Shown in pieces: positions 7,612 through 15,484 of a stretch of DNA of 64,000 bases (position 1 is its first letter; every line of letters starts with the position of its first letter). The translations under genes and the position numbers were made by a program. Under the pieces are notes generated by a model. That model was not told the origin of the DNA. It searched no databases and worked only from the letters and a program-made list of their open reading frames with translations. The stretch spans positions 1 through 64,000 of the forward strand of contig NZ_JAIEUI010000020.1 of assembly GCF_022234545.1 (NCBI RefSeq), given 5' to 3'. This DNA is from Paenibacillus piscarius (lineage in GTDB: Bacteria; Bacillota; Bacilli; Paenibacillales; Paenibacillaceae).

Positions 7612-8514
7612 ATGAAGAAGAAGGTGCTTGTGCTTGGAGGAACCAGATTTTTCGGCAAAAGGCTGGTGGAGCTCCTGCTCCGCAGCCAGGACAACGAGGT
7701 GACTCTGCTGACCCGGGGCCAAACCAAGGATGCTTTCGGTGACCGGGTGACCCGGCTGACAGCGGACCGGACCGATGAAGCGGCGCTTGAGCGGGCTGTT
7801 GGCGATACCCATTGGGATATCGTATATGATAACATCTGCTATTCACCGGAGGAGGCTGCGGCTGCGGTGCGGATTTTGACGGGGCGGGTCAAGCGGTACA
7901 TCCTCACCTCCAGCTTGTCTGTGTATGATCCGCAGCCGGACGCGCTGACTGAGGCCGATTTCAATCCTATGTATTATCCGGTGAAGCTCGGTGGACAGAC
8001 AGCGATCAGCTACCAGGAGGGTAAAAGACAGGCCGAAGCCGTTCTGCTTCAGACAGCTGACTTCCCGGTGGCGGCGGTCCGGTTCCCGATTGTACTAGGC
8101 ACGGATGATTATACGCGCAGGCTGCATTTCCACATTGAGCATGTTCTGGCCGGGCAGCCGGTCGGCATTCCGAATCCGGAAGCGGAGATTTCATTCATCC
8201 GATCGGATGAAGCGGCTGAATTCCTGTACTGGCTGGGCCATGATGGCTCTGCCGTCACGGGTCCTGTGAATGCCTGTTCGGACGGTACGCTGACTATTGG
8301 CGGCGTGATGTCCATTATTGAGCAGATAACGGGACAGCCGGCTGTCATTCAGCACGAGACCGCTGAGGCAGATCAGTCCCCTTTTGGCATAGAAGCACCA
8401 TGGTTCATGGATACGTCAAAAGCCCGCAGCGCGGGCTTCAGCTTCCTCTCTTTATCCGAATGGTTCCCGGAGCTGGCGGCGCTGCTTCACAGCTCACTTC
8501 GCCAGCACCAGTAG
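7612..8514 (+). CDS. NAD(P)-dependent epimerase/dehydratase-like protein (atypical SDR)
   Basis: 300-aa Rossmann protein. The dinucleotide site is LVLGGTRFFG (residues 6-15), and the body has extended-SDR features such as RYILTSSLSVYD and PVAAVRFPIVLGTDDY. The canonical catalytic YxxxK is not obvious; SYQEGKRQAE provides a Tyr and Lys with near-correct spacing. Closest in feel to GGTRFFG-type isoflavone-reductase/RNA-binding-like SDRs of Firmicutes. Start follows AGGAGAG. Its last 21 bp overlap the end of the convergent chemoreceptor gene, and it contains that gene's terminator on the opposite strand. The substrate cannot be inferred. Confidence 0.82.
   Translation: MKKKVLVLGGTRFFGKRLVELLLRSQDNEVTLLTRGQTKDAFGDRVTRLTADRTDEAALERAVGDTHWDIVYDNICYSPEEAAAAVRILTGRVKRYILTSSLSVYDPQPDALTEADFNPMYYPVKLGGQTAISYQEGKRQAEAVLLQTADFPVAAVRFPIVLGTDDYTRRLHFHIEHVLAGQPVGIPNPEAEISFIRSDEAAEFLYWLGHDGSAVTGPVNACSDGTLTIGGVMSIIEQITGQPAVIQHETAEADQSPFGIEAPWFMDTSKARSAGFSFLSLSEWFPELAALLHSSLRQHQ
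8417..8438 (-). terminator. Terminator of the chemoreceptor gene, inside the dehydratase gene
   Basis: On the minus strand AAGCCCGC, a 3-base loop and GCGGGCTT are followed by TTTGACG. It lies 56 bp past the chemoreceptor stop and within the coding region of the convergent dehydratase gene. On the plus strand the same hairpin has no T tract, so it should stop only minus-strand transcription. Confidence 0.6.
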
Positions 8515-10482
8515 CTCCTCCTCCAGCTCCTTCGTGATCTCTTGGGCATTATCCGGTGCGCCGGGGCTTGAGGCCGGTTCCCGCTGTACGCCTGCTGCAA
8601 CCGGCCGCGGCTGGTGCGGCCTGTGTTGTGCCTCAGCCTTCACCTCCGGCGCCGGCTTGTCCGCACGAAGGGCGGCAGTCTCCTGAATGAATGCTTGTGC
8701 CGGTGCTTCGTCTGCCGCTGCCACCCCCGCTCCATGCCCCTCTCCGGCTTCGGCGGCATCCGGGATTCTAAACATCTGGATCTCCCGGAACAGCCGCTGC
8801 GAGATGTCATGAATCTCCTCCGCCTGCCGGGCGATGCCCTGGATCGCCTGATCCTGCTGGGAGCTGGAGGCGTTAACCTCCTGGACTCCTGCCGCCGTCT
8901 GCTCCGCAACAGCCGCTACCGCATGTACCGATTCGGACAGCCGTGAATGGATCGTCCGGGTATGCTCCACCTTCTGGTGGATCTGCCCGATCTGTGTGCT
9001 GATGCCGGTAATCGACTCATCGATTGCCGTGAAGGCAGCCAGAGTCTCCGCCACCTGGTCATCCTGCTGAGCCAGACTCCCCCGCGTCTCCAGCATATAC
9101 GCCTGGAAATCCTCCATCCCTGCCTGCAATTCATCGATAATCCGGCTGATATGCACGGAGGATTCATTCGTCTGCACGGACAAAAGCCTTACTTCATCGG
9201 CAATCACCGCGAAGCCCTTGCCTGCAGCCCCTGCTCTTGCCGCCTCAATGGCCGCGTTCAACGAGAGAATATTGGTCTGCTTCGAGATCTCCGTAATCGA
9301 ATTCGTAATGCGTGAAATATCCCTGGACTGCTCCACCAGCTTCTCCAGAGCACCATACACCCTGCCGATAGACTCCCGGGAGTGCTCTGAAGTGCGGCGC
9401 AGCACAGTAACGGTATCGGAGCCGAGCTGCCGGTTGCGGTTCGCCGCCTTACTGGTGGCCAGCATGATATCCGTATACTCGCTGATCTCTTGCACGCCAC
9501 CCGCAAGCTCCATCAGCAGATGCGTATTCTGCTCCGACTGGACCGCCTGCTGGTCCGCCCCCAGCGAGATCTCCTGAATCGTACGGACAATCGTCTGGTT
9601 CGTATGTGCGGTCACCGCCGAATGCTGCTGGAAGGACTGCGAATACTCGGCCAACGACCCCGCAGCAGACATGGTCTGCCGCAGCATCTCCCGCACCCGG
9701 CCGACCATATGGTCGAAATGATGGCTGAGCTGACCAAGCTCATCATTGTACGGGGAGTTAATCTGCTGCCGCAGGTCGCCGTCCGCGATCTGCCGGAGCG
9801 CAGCCTGAAGCTTGCGCACCGGCGACAGGAACGAGCGGATCAGCAGCCAGGCGAGCACCAGCATGAACAAGGCTACGCCAATTGCAGCAAAAGCCACTAT
9901 GGACACGGTATCATCGAGCAATGTGAAGGAGACCAGCTGAGCCTGCTCGGCATTGCGGGCAGCCTCGGTATAGAGCTTTCCGTTCGTGTTCAGCATGTCT
10001 TGATTCAGCGCAAGCGCCTTCGTATGTATACCATCTATTTTCTCCAGCACCGTCAGCGGATCCAGGGTCTCGTCCGACATCGTGTCTGCGAGTTCCTTGA
10101 TATAGCTCCCGTATTCGCCGGCCTGGTCGGCCAGCTTCCCGAGCAATGAATACGCAGGCGTACCTTGCTCGAAATTCACTTTGGCCAGCTCAGCCGTCAT
10201 CTGCCGCTGCTTCTCCTGCAAAGGCTCTGCCTGCTCCAGATCACTGGATTCCGCCAACGCGGTCTCCGCCCGGTTCAGCTCCTGCAATTGCTGGGTGAGC
10301 GTGGAGACTGTAATCCGGTTCTCCATTTCACTCTTTTGCCGTTCCATGGAATGCTCCACCTGATTAATCTTGTACCCCTGATACACCGCCACCCCCAGGA
10401 ATATGAGTGTAATGGCCGAGAAACTGAGGATAAGCTTCCATTTCATCGAAAAGTGCAGCGGGTTCCCCTTCAAAAGTATCAT
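8494..10482 (-). CDS. Methyl-accepting chemotaxis protein
   Basis: Membrane chemoreceptor that signals through CheA/CheW. Order in the 662-aa product: a first membrane segment (about 14-33, LILSFSAITLIFLGVAVYQG) and a four-helix extracellular sensor to about 185. A second membrane segment (about 190-215), a HAMP domain with the typical PVRKLQAALRQIADGDL, and the coiled-coil signalling domain with the hairpin tip EISKQTNILSLNAAIEAARA follow. After the signalling domain come about 80 extra residues rich in Ala, Pro and Glu. ATG 10482 is only one base from AAGGG; TTG at 10473 has better spacing, so the start is uncertain. Ligand unknown. Confidence 0.92.
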   Translation of the reverse strand: MILLKGNPLHFSMKWKLILSFSAITLIFLGVAVYQGYKINQVEHSMERQKSEMENRITVSTLTQQLQELNRAETALAESSDLEQAEPLQEKQRQMTAELAKVNFEQGTPAYSLLGKLADQAGEYGSYIKELADTMSDETLDPLTVLEKIDGIHTKALALNQDMLNTNGKLYTEAARNAEQAQLVSFTLLDDTVSIVAFAAIGVALFMLVLAWLLIRSFLSPVRKLQAALRQIADGDLRQQINSPYNDELGQLSHHFDHMVGRVREMLRQTMSAAGSLAEYSQSFQQHSAVTAHTNQTIVRTIQEISLGADQQAVQSEQNTHLLMELAGGVQEISEYTDIMLATSKAANRNRQLGSDTVTVLRRTSEHSRESIGRVYGALEKLVEQSRDISRITNSITEISKQTNILSLNAAIEAARAGAAGKGFAVIADEVRLLSVQTNESSVHISRIIDELQAGMEDFQAYMLETRGSLAQQDDQVAETLAAFTAIDESITGISTQIGQIHQKVEHTRTIHSRLSESVHAVAAVAEQTAAGVQEVNASSSQQDQAIQGIARQAEEIHDISQRLFREIQMFRIPDAAEAGEGHGAGVAAADEAPAQAFIQETAALRADKPAPEVKAEAQHRPHQPRPVAAGVQREPASSPGAPDNAQEITKELEEELLVLAK

Positions 10483-10713
10483 CCCTTCATATCAAGCTTG
10501 ATTTGGCAATAGGTATATTCTGCTAATAACCTCATTGTAAAAGCCTGATATTAACTGCTCTCTTCAGTTATGTATGCCGGGTGTAAAGATTATGTTGCGA
10601 AAATGTTAACAAAAGCGAAAATTTGAGCGAAGTGGCAATTCTCATTTTCTTTTAACACAGGGACGTTACAATAAAGATACTTCTGTTTATGCTAGTAAGT
10701 AGGAGGAATGATC

Positions 10714-11712
10714 ATGCCCAATATCTGGATGCACCTTGAATATGGACAACAGCTGGCGGAGGAGTTCAGCGGACGGTTTCCCTTCCTTACGCTTCTGGAC
10801 CAGCAGCAGCAACTCTACAATCTCGGATGCCAGGGGCCGGATTTCCTGCTGTATCACAGCTTTCTTCCCTGGAGCAAGGACACGGGGGCACTGCGGCTCG
10901 GCGATCTGATGCATACAGAGAACTGCGGGCCTGTGCTTATAGATTTCTGGAAGGCTACTCTCTCGCTTGAAGGGACGGAGCAGGAGCAGGCCCGGCTCTA
11001 CTTCTTGGGCTTTCTGACTCATCATTTGCTGGACCGGAACCTTCACCCATATATCAACTGGAAGGCCGGTTACAAATACCGGGATCATCAGCGCTTCGAG
11101 ATTGATCTGGATACCTTGTTCATGTGCCGCCGCCGGGCGTTCCAAACCTGGAAGAATCCTGCCTGGTCGCGGATTGATGCGGGCCGGCGGCTGCCGGGTG
11201 TGGTTCATCGCATCCTTCATAGCACGGCACTTGAGTATTACCCGGCAGCGATGGACAGTCTGCCTGTGGAGATCTGGCAGAGCGCCTACCGGGATATGGT
11301 GCTGGCCCAGCGCTGTCTGTATGATCCGTTAGGCTGGAAGAAGGCGATCACCTGGGGCCGGACCCGCCGGATGTTCTCCCGCAAGCTTACCGCCCGTGAG
11401 GAACGGCTGGATTACTTGAATGAACAGCACGCCGAGTGGCGTCACCCCGCTCTCTATTCCGAGGTACGCACTGATTCAGTATGGGACCTGTGGGAGGCGG
11501 CGCTTGCCGAAGGCCGGATTGTCCTTGGCGCGCTGGCTGATTGGCTGGATTGTGCGGGGACGGCTGCTGCGGACCGTAATGCTGCCAGCCGCAAGCTTGG
11601 CGCATTCGCTGCGGTGCTGGGCAACCGTTCATACGACACCGGCAAGGACTGCAGCCTGAATCTGCACAACCAGTACGCGGATCCGATCTGGACGAGTCTG
11701 CCCGGCGGTTGA
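10714..11712 (+). CDS. Zinc-dependent phospholipase C family protein
   Basis: 332-aa protein of the bacterial zinc phospholipase C/S1-P1 fold. Histidines and aspartates expected for a tri-zinc site are spread through the N-terminal half, for example GPDFLLYHSF, DLMHTENC and GFLTHHLLDRNLHPYI. No signal peptide is present, unlike the secreted toxins, so it probably acts inside the cell or on the inner face of the membrane. ATG 10714 is preferred: AGGAGGA ends 6 bases before it, whereas the in-frame ATG at 10708 directly abuts that site. It stands alone. Family call is good; activity on phospholipids is not established for these cytosolic members. Confidence 0.8.
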   Translation: MPNIWMHLEYGQQLAEEFSGRFPFLTLLDQQQQLYNLGCQGPDFLLYHSFLPWSKDTGALRLGDLMHTENCGPVLIDFWKATLSLEGTEQEQARLYFLGFLTHHLLDRNLHPYINWKAGYKYRDHQRFEIDLDTLFMCRRRAFQTWKNPAWSRIDAGRRLPGVVHRILHSTALEYYPAAMDSLPVEIWQSAYRDMVLAQRCLYDPLGWKKAITWGRTRRMFSRKLTAREERLDYLNEQHAEWRHPALYSEVRTDSVWDLWEAALAEGRIVLGALADWLDCAGTAAADRNAASRKLGAFAAVLGNRSYDTGKDCSLNLHNQYADPIWTSLPGG

Positions 11713-11925
11713 CGGCAGGCTCTGGTCCCGTGCGGGGGAAGGGTGGGAACAACGGGTGTAGTGAGAGACACTGGTTGGTTGGCGGGCCGAAGCCGGTGGG
11801 GCGGGACGGACCTGTGGTTGCCTAATGGCGCCCGACTTTTGGCACATTCAAGTGTATTTATGCACCTCATTCCATCCATGAGCCCATTTCCGGCAGTCCG
11901 CCGCTACGGTCACCTCTGTACCGCC

Positions 11926-11947
11926 AAAAACGCCCGGTTTCCCGGGC
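11926..11947 (-). terminator. Terminator of the proline-rich small gene
   Basis: GCCCGG, 4-base loop, CCGGGC (11932-11947), followed on the minus strand by GTTTTT. It lies 75 bp past the stop codon at 12023. The rest of 11713-12022 (310 bp) holds no gene I can support; the open frames there have no ribosome site. Confidence 0.7.
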
Positions 11948-12022
11948 GCCTCATCATCTATTCAATTACTTCTCTATCCCACAACTCTTCCATCCTTGCT
12001 CTTCAACCCTGTAGCCCTCAGC

Positions 12023-12214
12023 TTACAGCGGGTTCGGCGGAATATCCTCCGCCGGGCTCGGCGGGACTACCTCCGGCGAATCCGGCGGGGTGATCTCAGG
12101 CGTCTTCTCCGGCACCACCTCGGGCGGAATTACGACCGGCTCCGGGAGAATATCCGGCTTCACATCGGGAACAACCTTGGGCGGAACCTCTGGCGGCAGA
12201 TCTTTATCCATCAT
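12023..12214 (-). CDS. Tiny proline-rich protein of unknown function
   Basis: 63 aa, about one third proline, built from imperfect repeats of a P-E/D-V/I-x-P pattern (LPPEVPPKVVPDVKPDILPE and so on). It has no membrane segment, no cysteine and no recognisable domain. Low complexity alone would make it doubtful, but the start is well supported: AAGGAGG lies 8 bases before the ATG at 12214 and a terminator follows at 11926-11947. Longer frames starting further upstream lack a ribosome site. An extended polyproline-like rod or a spore/surface structural peptide are possibilities, neither shown. Confidence 0.6.
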   Translation of the reverse strand: MMDKDLPPEVPPKVVPDVKPDILPEPVVIPPEVVPEKTPEITPPDSPEVVPPSPAEDIPPNPL

Positions 12215-12390
12215 ACTCCTTACCTCCTTCATTCCTGATACCCTAGTATACCCGCTCCTCCCCGCCTTGAATAATTCTGTGAGCTGTCCTTTGTCAATGT
12301 CCAAGCCCCCTGAGGTTTAACCTCCGGTTGATCTCCAACACATATTGGCCTGATATGATCTTAGCAACAAGAGTACTGGGAGGGATACCG

Positions 12391-13548
12391 ATGCGTCTGG
12401 CTCTGTTCACGGACACCTTTCTGCCGCAAACCAATGGTGTGGCCCGCACGCTGGGCCGCTTGACCGATTATCTGCACCGCCGGGGAATTGAGCATCTGCT
12501 GTTCACTCCGAAGTCCGCTCCGGAGAGCAGCTACCCCGATCCTGTACGCCCTATTGCCAGCATCCCGTTCTTTCTCTATCCCGAATGCAGGCTGGCCTTA
12601 CCCGGCATGTCTTCTATCCAGAGCGAGCTTACAGCCTTCGCCCCCGACCTGCTCCATCTGGCCACCCCGTTCAACATCGGCCTAACCGGACTCCGCTATG
12701 CGCGCAAGCATCAGCTCCCTCACGTTGCCTCTTACCACACTCACTTTGACCGCTATCTCGAATATTACAAAATGCGAAGAATCCTGCCTCTCTACTGGAA
12801 ATATATGAAGTGGTTCCACCGTTCCTGCGATGCGATACTGGCTCCGTCACGGGAGACGGCCGCCTCGCTGCGCTCAGAGGGCTTCACAGGGCTGCGCCTC
12901 TGGTCGAGAGGTGTGGATTGCACACTCTACTCGCCGGAGAAGCGCAGCACCGGGATCCGGGAGCGCTACGAGTTAGGCGCGGAGCTGATTCTGCTCTACG
13001 TGGGACGGATCGCCCCGGAAAAAGAGCTCGCTACCCTGCTTCAAGCCATGCAGCTTCTGCCGGAATCTGTGCAAGCAACCGTACAGCTGATTGTAGTTGG
13101 AGAGGGCCCGCTGCTCCCGGAGCTGAGGTCCCAGGCGCCGGAGAGGGTCACCTTCACCGGAGCTAAGCACGGGGAAGAGCTGGCAGCGCTGTACGCCTCT
13201 GCCGATCTGTTCGTCTTCCCGTCCCCGACGGAGACCTTCGGCAATGTCGTACTGGAAGCCATGGCGTCTGGCCTGCCGGTTATTGCTGCCGATGCAGGCG
13301 GCTCCAAGGAGCTGGTTGTGCCCGGCGTCACCGGCAAGCTGGTTGAACCACGTAATCCGGCAGCTATGGCAGAGGAGATCATCAAGACGGCATCCGGGTA
13401 TCTGCTGCGGACCGCGATGGGCCGCGAAGGACGCCGTCTGGCGCTCCAGCGTTCCTGGGAGCTGGTCTTTGACGGGCTAATCCGGGATTACGAAGACGTA
13501 GTGGATCGCCGGAGAGCTCTGAACCGGTCGGGGATTTATACAGCCTGA
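12391..13548 (+). CDS. Glycosyltransferase family 4 protein
   Basis: 385-aa GT-B fold retaining glycosyltransferase using a nucleotide sugar. The N-terminal lobe starts MRLALFTDTFLPQTNGVART, the glycine-rich loop typical of alpha-mannosyl-type enzymes. The C-terminal lobe has LLYVGRIAPEKEL and the donor-site EX7E block PTETFGNVVLEAMASGLPVI. ATG 12391 is chosen because GGGAGGG precedes it; the frame extends 21 codons further without a ribosome site. No membrane segment. The gene is a single transcription unit ending at a terminator. The nearest relatives in feel are GDP-mannose or UDP-sugar dependent lipid glycosyltransferases, but the acceptor is unknown. Confidence 0.9.
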   Translation: MRLALFTDTFLPQTNGVARTLGRLTDYLHRRGIEHLLFTPKSAPESSYPDPVRPIASIPFFLYPECRLALPGMSSIQSELTAFAPDLLHLATPFNIGLTGLRYARKHQLPHVASYHTHFDRYLEYYKMRRILPLYWKYMKWFHRSCDAILAPSRETAASLRSEGFTGLRLWSRGVDCTLYSPEKRSTGIRERYELGAELILLYVGRIAPEKELATLLQAMQLLPESVQATVQLIVVGEGPLLPELRSQAPERVTFTGAKHGEELAALYASADLFVFPSPTETFGNVVLEAMASGLPVIAADAGGSKELVVPGVTGKLVEPRNPAAMAEEIIKTASGYLLRTAMGREGRRLALQRSWELVFDGLIRDYEDVVDRRRALNRSGIYTA

Positions 13549-13582
13549 GCCTGGCCGCAACCATAATTACCAGCAGTCATAT

Positions 13583-13612
13583 GCATTCCTGCTGCATGCA
13601 GGAGTGCTTTTT
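13583..13612 (+). terminator. Terminator of the glycosyltransferase gene
   Basis: GCATTCCTGC and GCAGGAGTGC (13583-13592 with 13598-13607) pair around a 5-base loop and are followed by TTTTT. It isolates the downstream signalling cassette from upstream transcription. Confidence 0.8.
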
Positions 13613-13643
13613 GATTTGTTCACTTTTTGTCACTATCGGTCTA

Positions 13644-13672
13644 TTGACCATTGGTATATTGGCTTATATTAT
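13644..13672 (+). promoter_or_regulatory. Sigma-A promoter of the peptide-signalling cassette
   Basis: TTGACC, exactly 17 bases, TATTAT: a near-consensus vegetative promoter 50 bp before the regulator start codon. It is overlapped by the dyad listed at 13650-13686. Confidence 0.75.
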
Positions 13673-13686
13673 ACACTTATACCAAT
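13650..13686. promoter_or_regulatory. Operator-like inverted repeat around the -10 element
   Basis: Perfect 9-bp arms ATTGGTATA (13650-13658) and TATACCAAT (13678-13686) separated by 19 bases. The arms flank the -10 box, and their 28-bp offset is close to three helical turns, suiting a dimer that binds two half-sites. Autoregulation by the HTH protein encoded just downstream is the natural reading, but it is inferred. Confidence 0.55.
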
Positions 13687-13722
13687 AACCCAAATTTTGG
13701 AATTCAGTAAGGCGGTGATCCC

Positions 13723-15120
13723 ATGAAGCCTGCAGCCAACATCCGCAGTCATCTGGAGGCTTATCTCGATATCCGGCATATGTCCATCAACCAATTCTCG
13801 GTCCAGTCCGGCATCAATTCCGGCACGTTAAGCCGGCTCCTTAGCGGCCAGCAGCCCGTGGCGATGAATCATCTGAAGCTGATCACCCGGGGTATGAAGC
13901 TGCCGGAGGATTATTTCTATAGCATGTATATCGATGAATGCTTCCTGTATTCAGCCCCCACCTGGCGGAGGCTGCGCCCGTTCATCCTGAGCTGCGCAGC
14001 GCTGGGCCGGCTGGACTGTATTGAGCAGGTCGTGAAGAATCTGCTCGATAACCTGATCTATGCCCCAATGCTGTTTGAAGTAGCAGAGGGATTATTTGAG
14101 GAGAACCAGTGGCAGGCGGCGGCCGTGCTGTACAAGAATGTGAGCGCAAGCGAGAAGTATCAGCATTCGGAACGGCTGGCTATCTGCCAGTACCGGTTGT
14201 TCCGCATTGCCATCGGCGACAGCCAGACCCTCAATCTGCAGGCGGCGCTGCTGTTTGAATGTTATATTAACCGGCTGGAGGTACCGGATCAGCTTGAGGG
14301 GCTGAAGCACTTAATGCATGTCTACTACTCTCTGCACAAGTGGGACAAGGTAGATGAGCTGGCCCGGGAGATGCACCGTCTGGCTACGCTCAGCTACCAG
14401 CATCTGCACCGTTCCTTGCGGAGGGAGAAGCCGGACAAGCCGCCGGTGAAGCCGCTTTTTTTCTATATCCTGTATTCGTATCTAATGCGCGCAAGCGTCT
14501 GTGAGGAGTACGGCGATTACGCAGCGGCGCTTAGTTACGTGTCTATGTATATGGACCGGAGCTGGGTTCTGGAGACCGGAGAAGAAACCGAGGTTGTGCT
14601 GGCACAATTCCGGGAATGGGGCGCTGCCAACACGATGCTCTACCGGATGATGTCCGGCGATGTTCAGGTGCTGGATGAATACGTGGAGTATGTCGCTCCT
14701 CATGCGAACGAGATTTTTGTAGCCTTGTATAATATTATGATCTCTGCCAACCGCTTCTCCTGGAATGTGGACCACATCCTGAGCCGCTTCTCTTCTTATA
14801 TTCCGTACCGGACGAATCTGAGAGACTTCGGCCTGCTGCATAACGAGCAGATTCTGGCGGACCAGTATTCCACTTTCCTGGCGGAGTTAGCTGTCTATTA
14901 CCTGCATAATCACCGCAGAGAAGGAATTGAATTCATTCTCCAGAGCCTGGATTCCGCTGCTAAAATAAAGAGCGAGAGCATAATCATTAAGTGTGTCAAT
15001 CTCTTTGAGCAGCACCGGCATCTGGCTAGCGGGGCAGAGACAGAACAATACAAACTTCTGATTGGAGAGGTGCAGAGTTTCAATGACAAAAAGATGGATC
15101 ATACTTTTGGCTTCGTGTAG
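13723..15120 (+). CDS. HTH/TPR peptide-responsive regulator (RRNPP superfamily, AimR/AloR-like)
   Basis: 465-aa cytosolic protein. Residues 5-65 form an Xre-like helix-turn-helix (SINQFSVQSGINSGTLSRLLSG). From about 80 to the end it is entirely helical, with repeated 35-45-residue units (APMLFEVAEGLFEENQWQAA, LYKNVSASEKY, LEGLKHLMHVYYSLHKWDKV), the tetratricopeptide superhelix that binds short peptides in PlcR, NprR, Rap and AimR proteins. Start is ATG 13723 after AAGGCGGTGA. Its last 38 bp overlap the start of a small secreted pro-peptide gene in the +1 frame, the standard arrangement of receptor and signal genes. A sigma-A promoter with a dyad lies upstream and a terminator follows the peptide gene. 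Targets are unknown; a pure TPR stress regulator is the alternative. Confidence 0.85.
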   Translation: MKPAANIRSHLEAYLDIRHMSINQFSVQSGINSGTLSRLLSGQQPVAMNHLKLITRGMKLPEDYFYSMYIDECFLYSAPTWRRLRPFILSCAALGRLDCIEQVVKNLLDNLIYAPMLFEVAEGLFEENQWQAAAVLYKNVSASEKYQHSERLAICQYRLFRIAIGDSQTLNLQAALLFECYINRLEVPDQLEGLKHLMHVYYSLHKWDKVDELAREMHRLATLSYQHLHRSLRREKPDKPPVKPLFFYILYSYLMRASVCEEYGDYAAALSYVSMYMDRSWVLETGEETEVVLAQFREWGAANTMLYRMMSGDVQVLDEYVEYVAPHANEIFVALYNIMISANRFSWNVDHILSRFSSYIPYRTNLRDFGLLHNEQILADQYSTFLAELAVYYLHNHRREGIEFILQSLDSAAKIKSESIIIKCVNLFEQHRHLASGAETEQYKLLIGEVQSFNDKKMDHTFGFV

Positions 15121-15226
15121 TCTGGCTTTGGCACTGGTAATCCCCTATGGCGGAAATGCAGCGTTAACAGCTGAGCCTGCAATGGCAGTGCTTGAACCTG
15201 CGGGGCATGGAACCGGAAACGGCTGA
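15083..15226 (+). CDS. Secreted signalling pro-peptide (Phr/AimP/AloP-like)
   Basis: 47 codons, below usual gene-calling size. The start ATG lies inside the end of the regulator gene, with GGAGAGG 12 bases upstream. The product has a positively charged N-terminus (MTKRW), a hydrophobic core (IILLASCSLALALVIP) and a plausible signal-peptidase site at YGGNA-AL. A short exported tail of about 21 residues ends in PAGHGTGNG. This is the plan of Phr-type pro-peptides, where a C-terminal 5-10-mer is released outside and re-imported by an oligopeptide permease to bind the TPR receptor. The mature peptide is most likely within the last ten residues. Evidence is architectural, with no similarity search. 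Confidence 0.75.
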   Translation: MTKRWIILLASCSLALALVIPYGGNAALTAEPAMAVLEPAGHGTGNG

Positions 15227-15233
15227 AGCATGA

Positions 15234-15263
15234 AATGACGCTCCCGGATCCGGGAGCGTCATT
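15234..15263. terminator. 30-bp perfect palindrome ending the signalling cassette
   Basis: AATGACGCTCCCGGA and its exact complement form a 15-bp stem 8 bp after the pro-peptide stop. The following plus-strand bases (GTTACGTT) are only moderately T-rich. It probably stops transcription from both sides, including that of the small minus-strand ORF at 15314-15436. Confidence 0.7.
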
Positions 15264-15313
15264 GTTACGTTGACCTTATATGTCTACATTCTCATCTTCA
15301 ACACATTCCCCGT

Positions 15314-15436
15314 TCAGGGACGTCTTGACCGGTTCTGCCTGCGCTCTCTTCTCTTCTCTCTTCTGCGTTTGCTGTTCTTGCGATCGAACAAGAGATTCAA
15401 CACAAATTCAACCAGACCTGCAAATATCTCAGCCAT
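15314..15436 (-). CDS. Candidate 40-aa basic small protein
   Basis: Below usual gene-calling size. The minus-strand ATG at 15436 is preceded by AGAAGAGGG with 6 bases spacing, a good ribosome site. The product starts with an amphipathic hydrophobic stretch (MAEIFAGLVEFVLNLLF) and continues with a tail in which more than half of the residues are Arg or Lys (KNSKRRREKRRERRQ). That composition suits a membrane- or nucleic-acid-associated peptide. It converges on the signalling cassette across the palindrome at 15234-15263. I recognise no family; it could be a chance frame. Confidence 0.4.
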   Translation of the reverse strand: MAEIFAGLVEFVLNLLFDRKNSKRRREKRRERRQNRSRRP

Positions 15437-15484
15437 AGACATCCCTCTTCTCAGCGGTAGTGAAGTTGCCGAATGCTTACTGCA

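Noticed and set aside
11713..12022. Possible small gene between the phospholipase-like and proline-rich genes
   Set aside because: Several frames are open but none has a ribosome site or plausible composition; only the terminator is supported.
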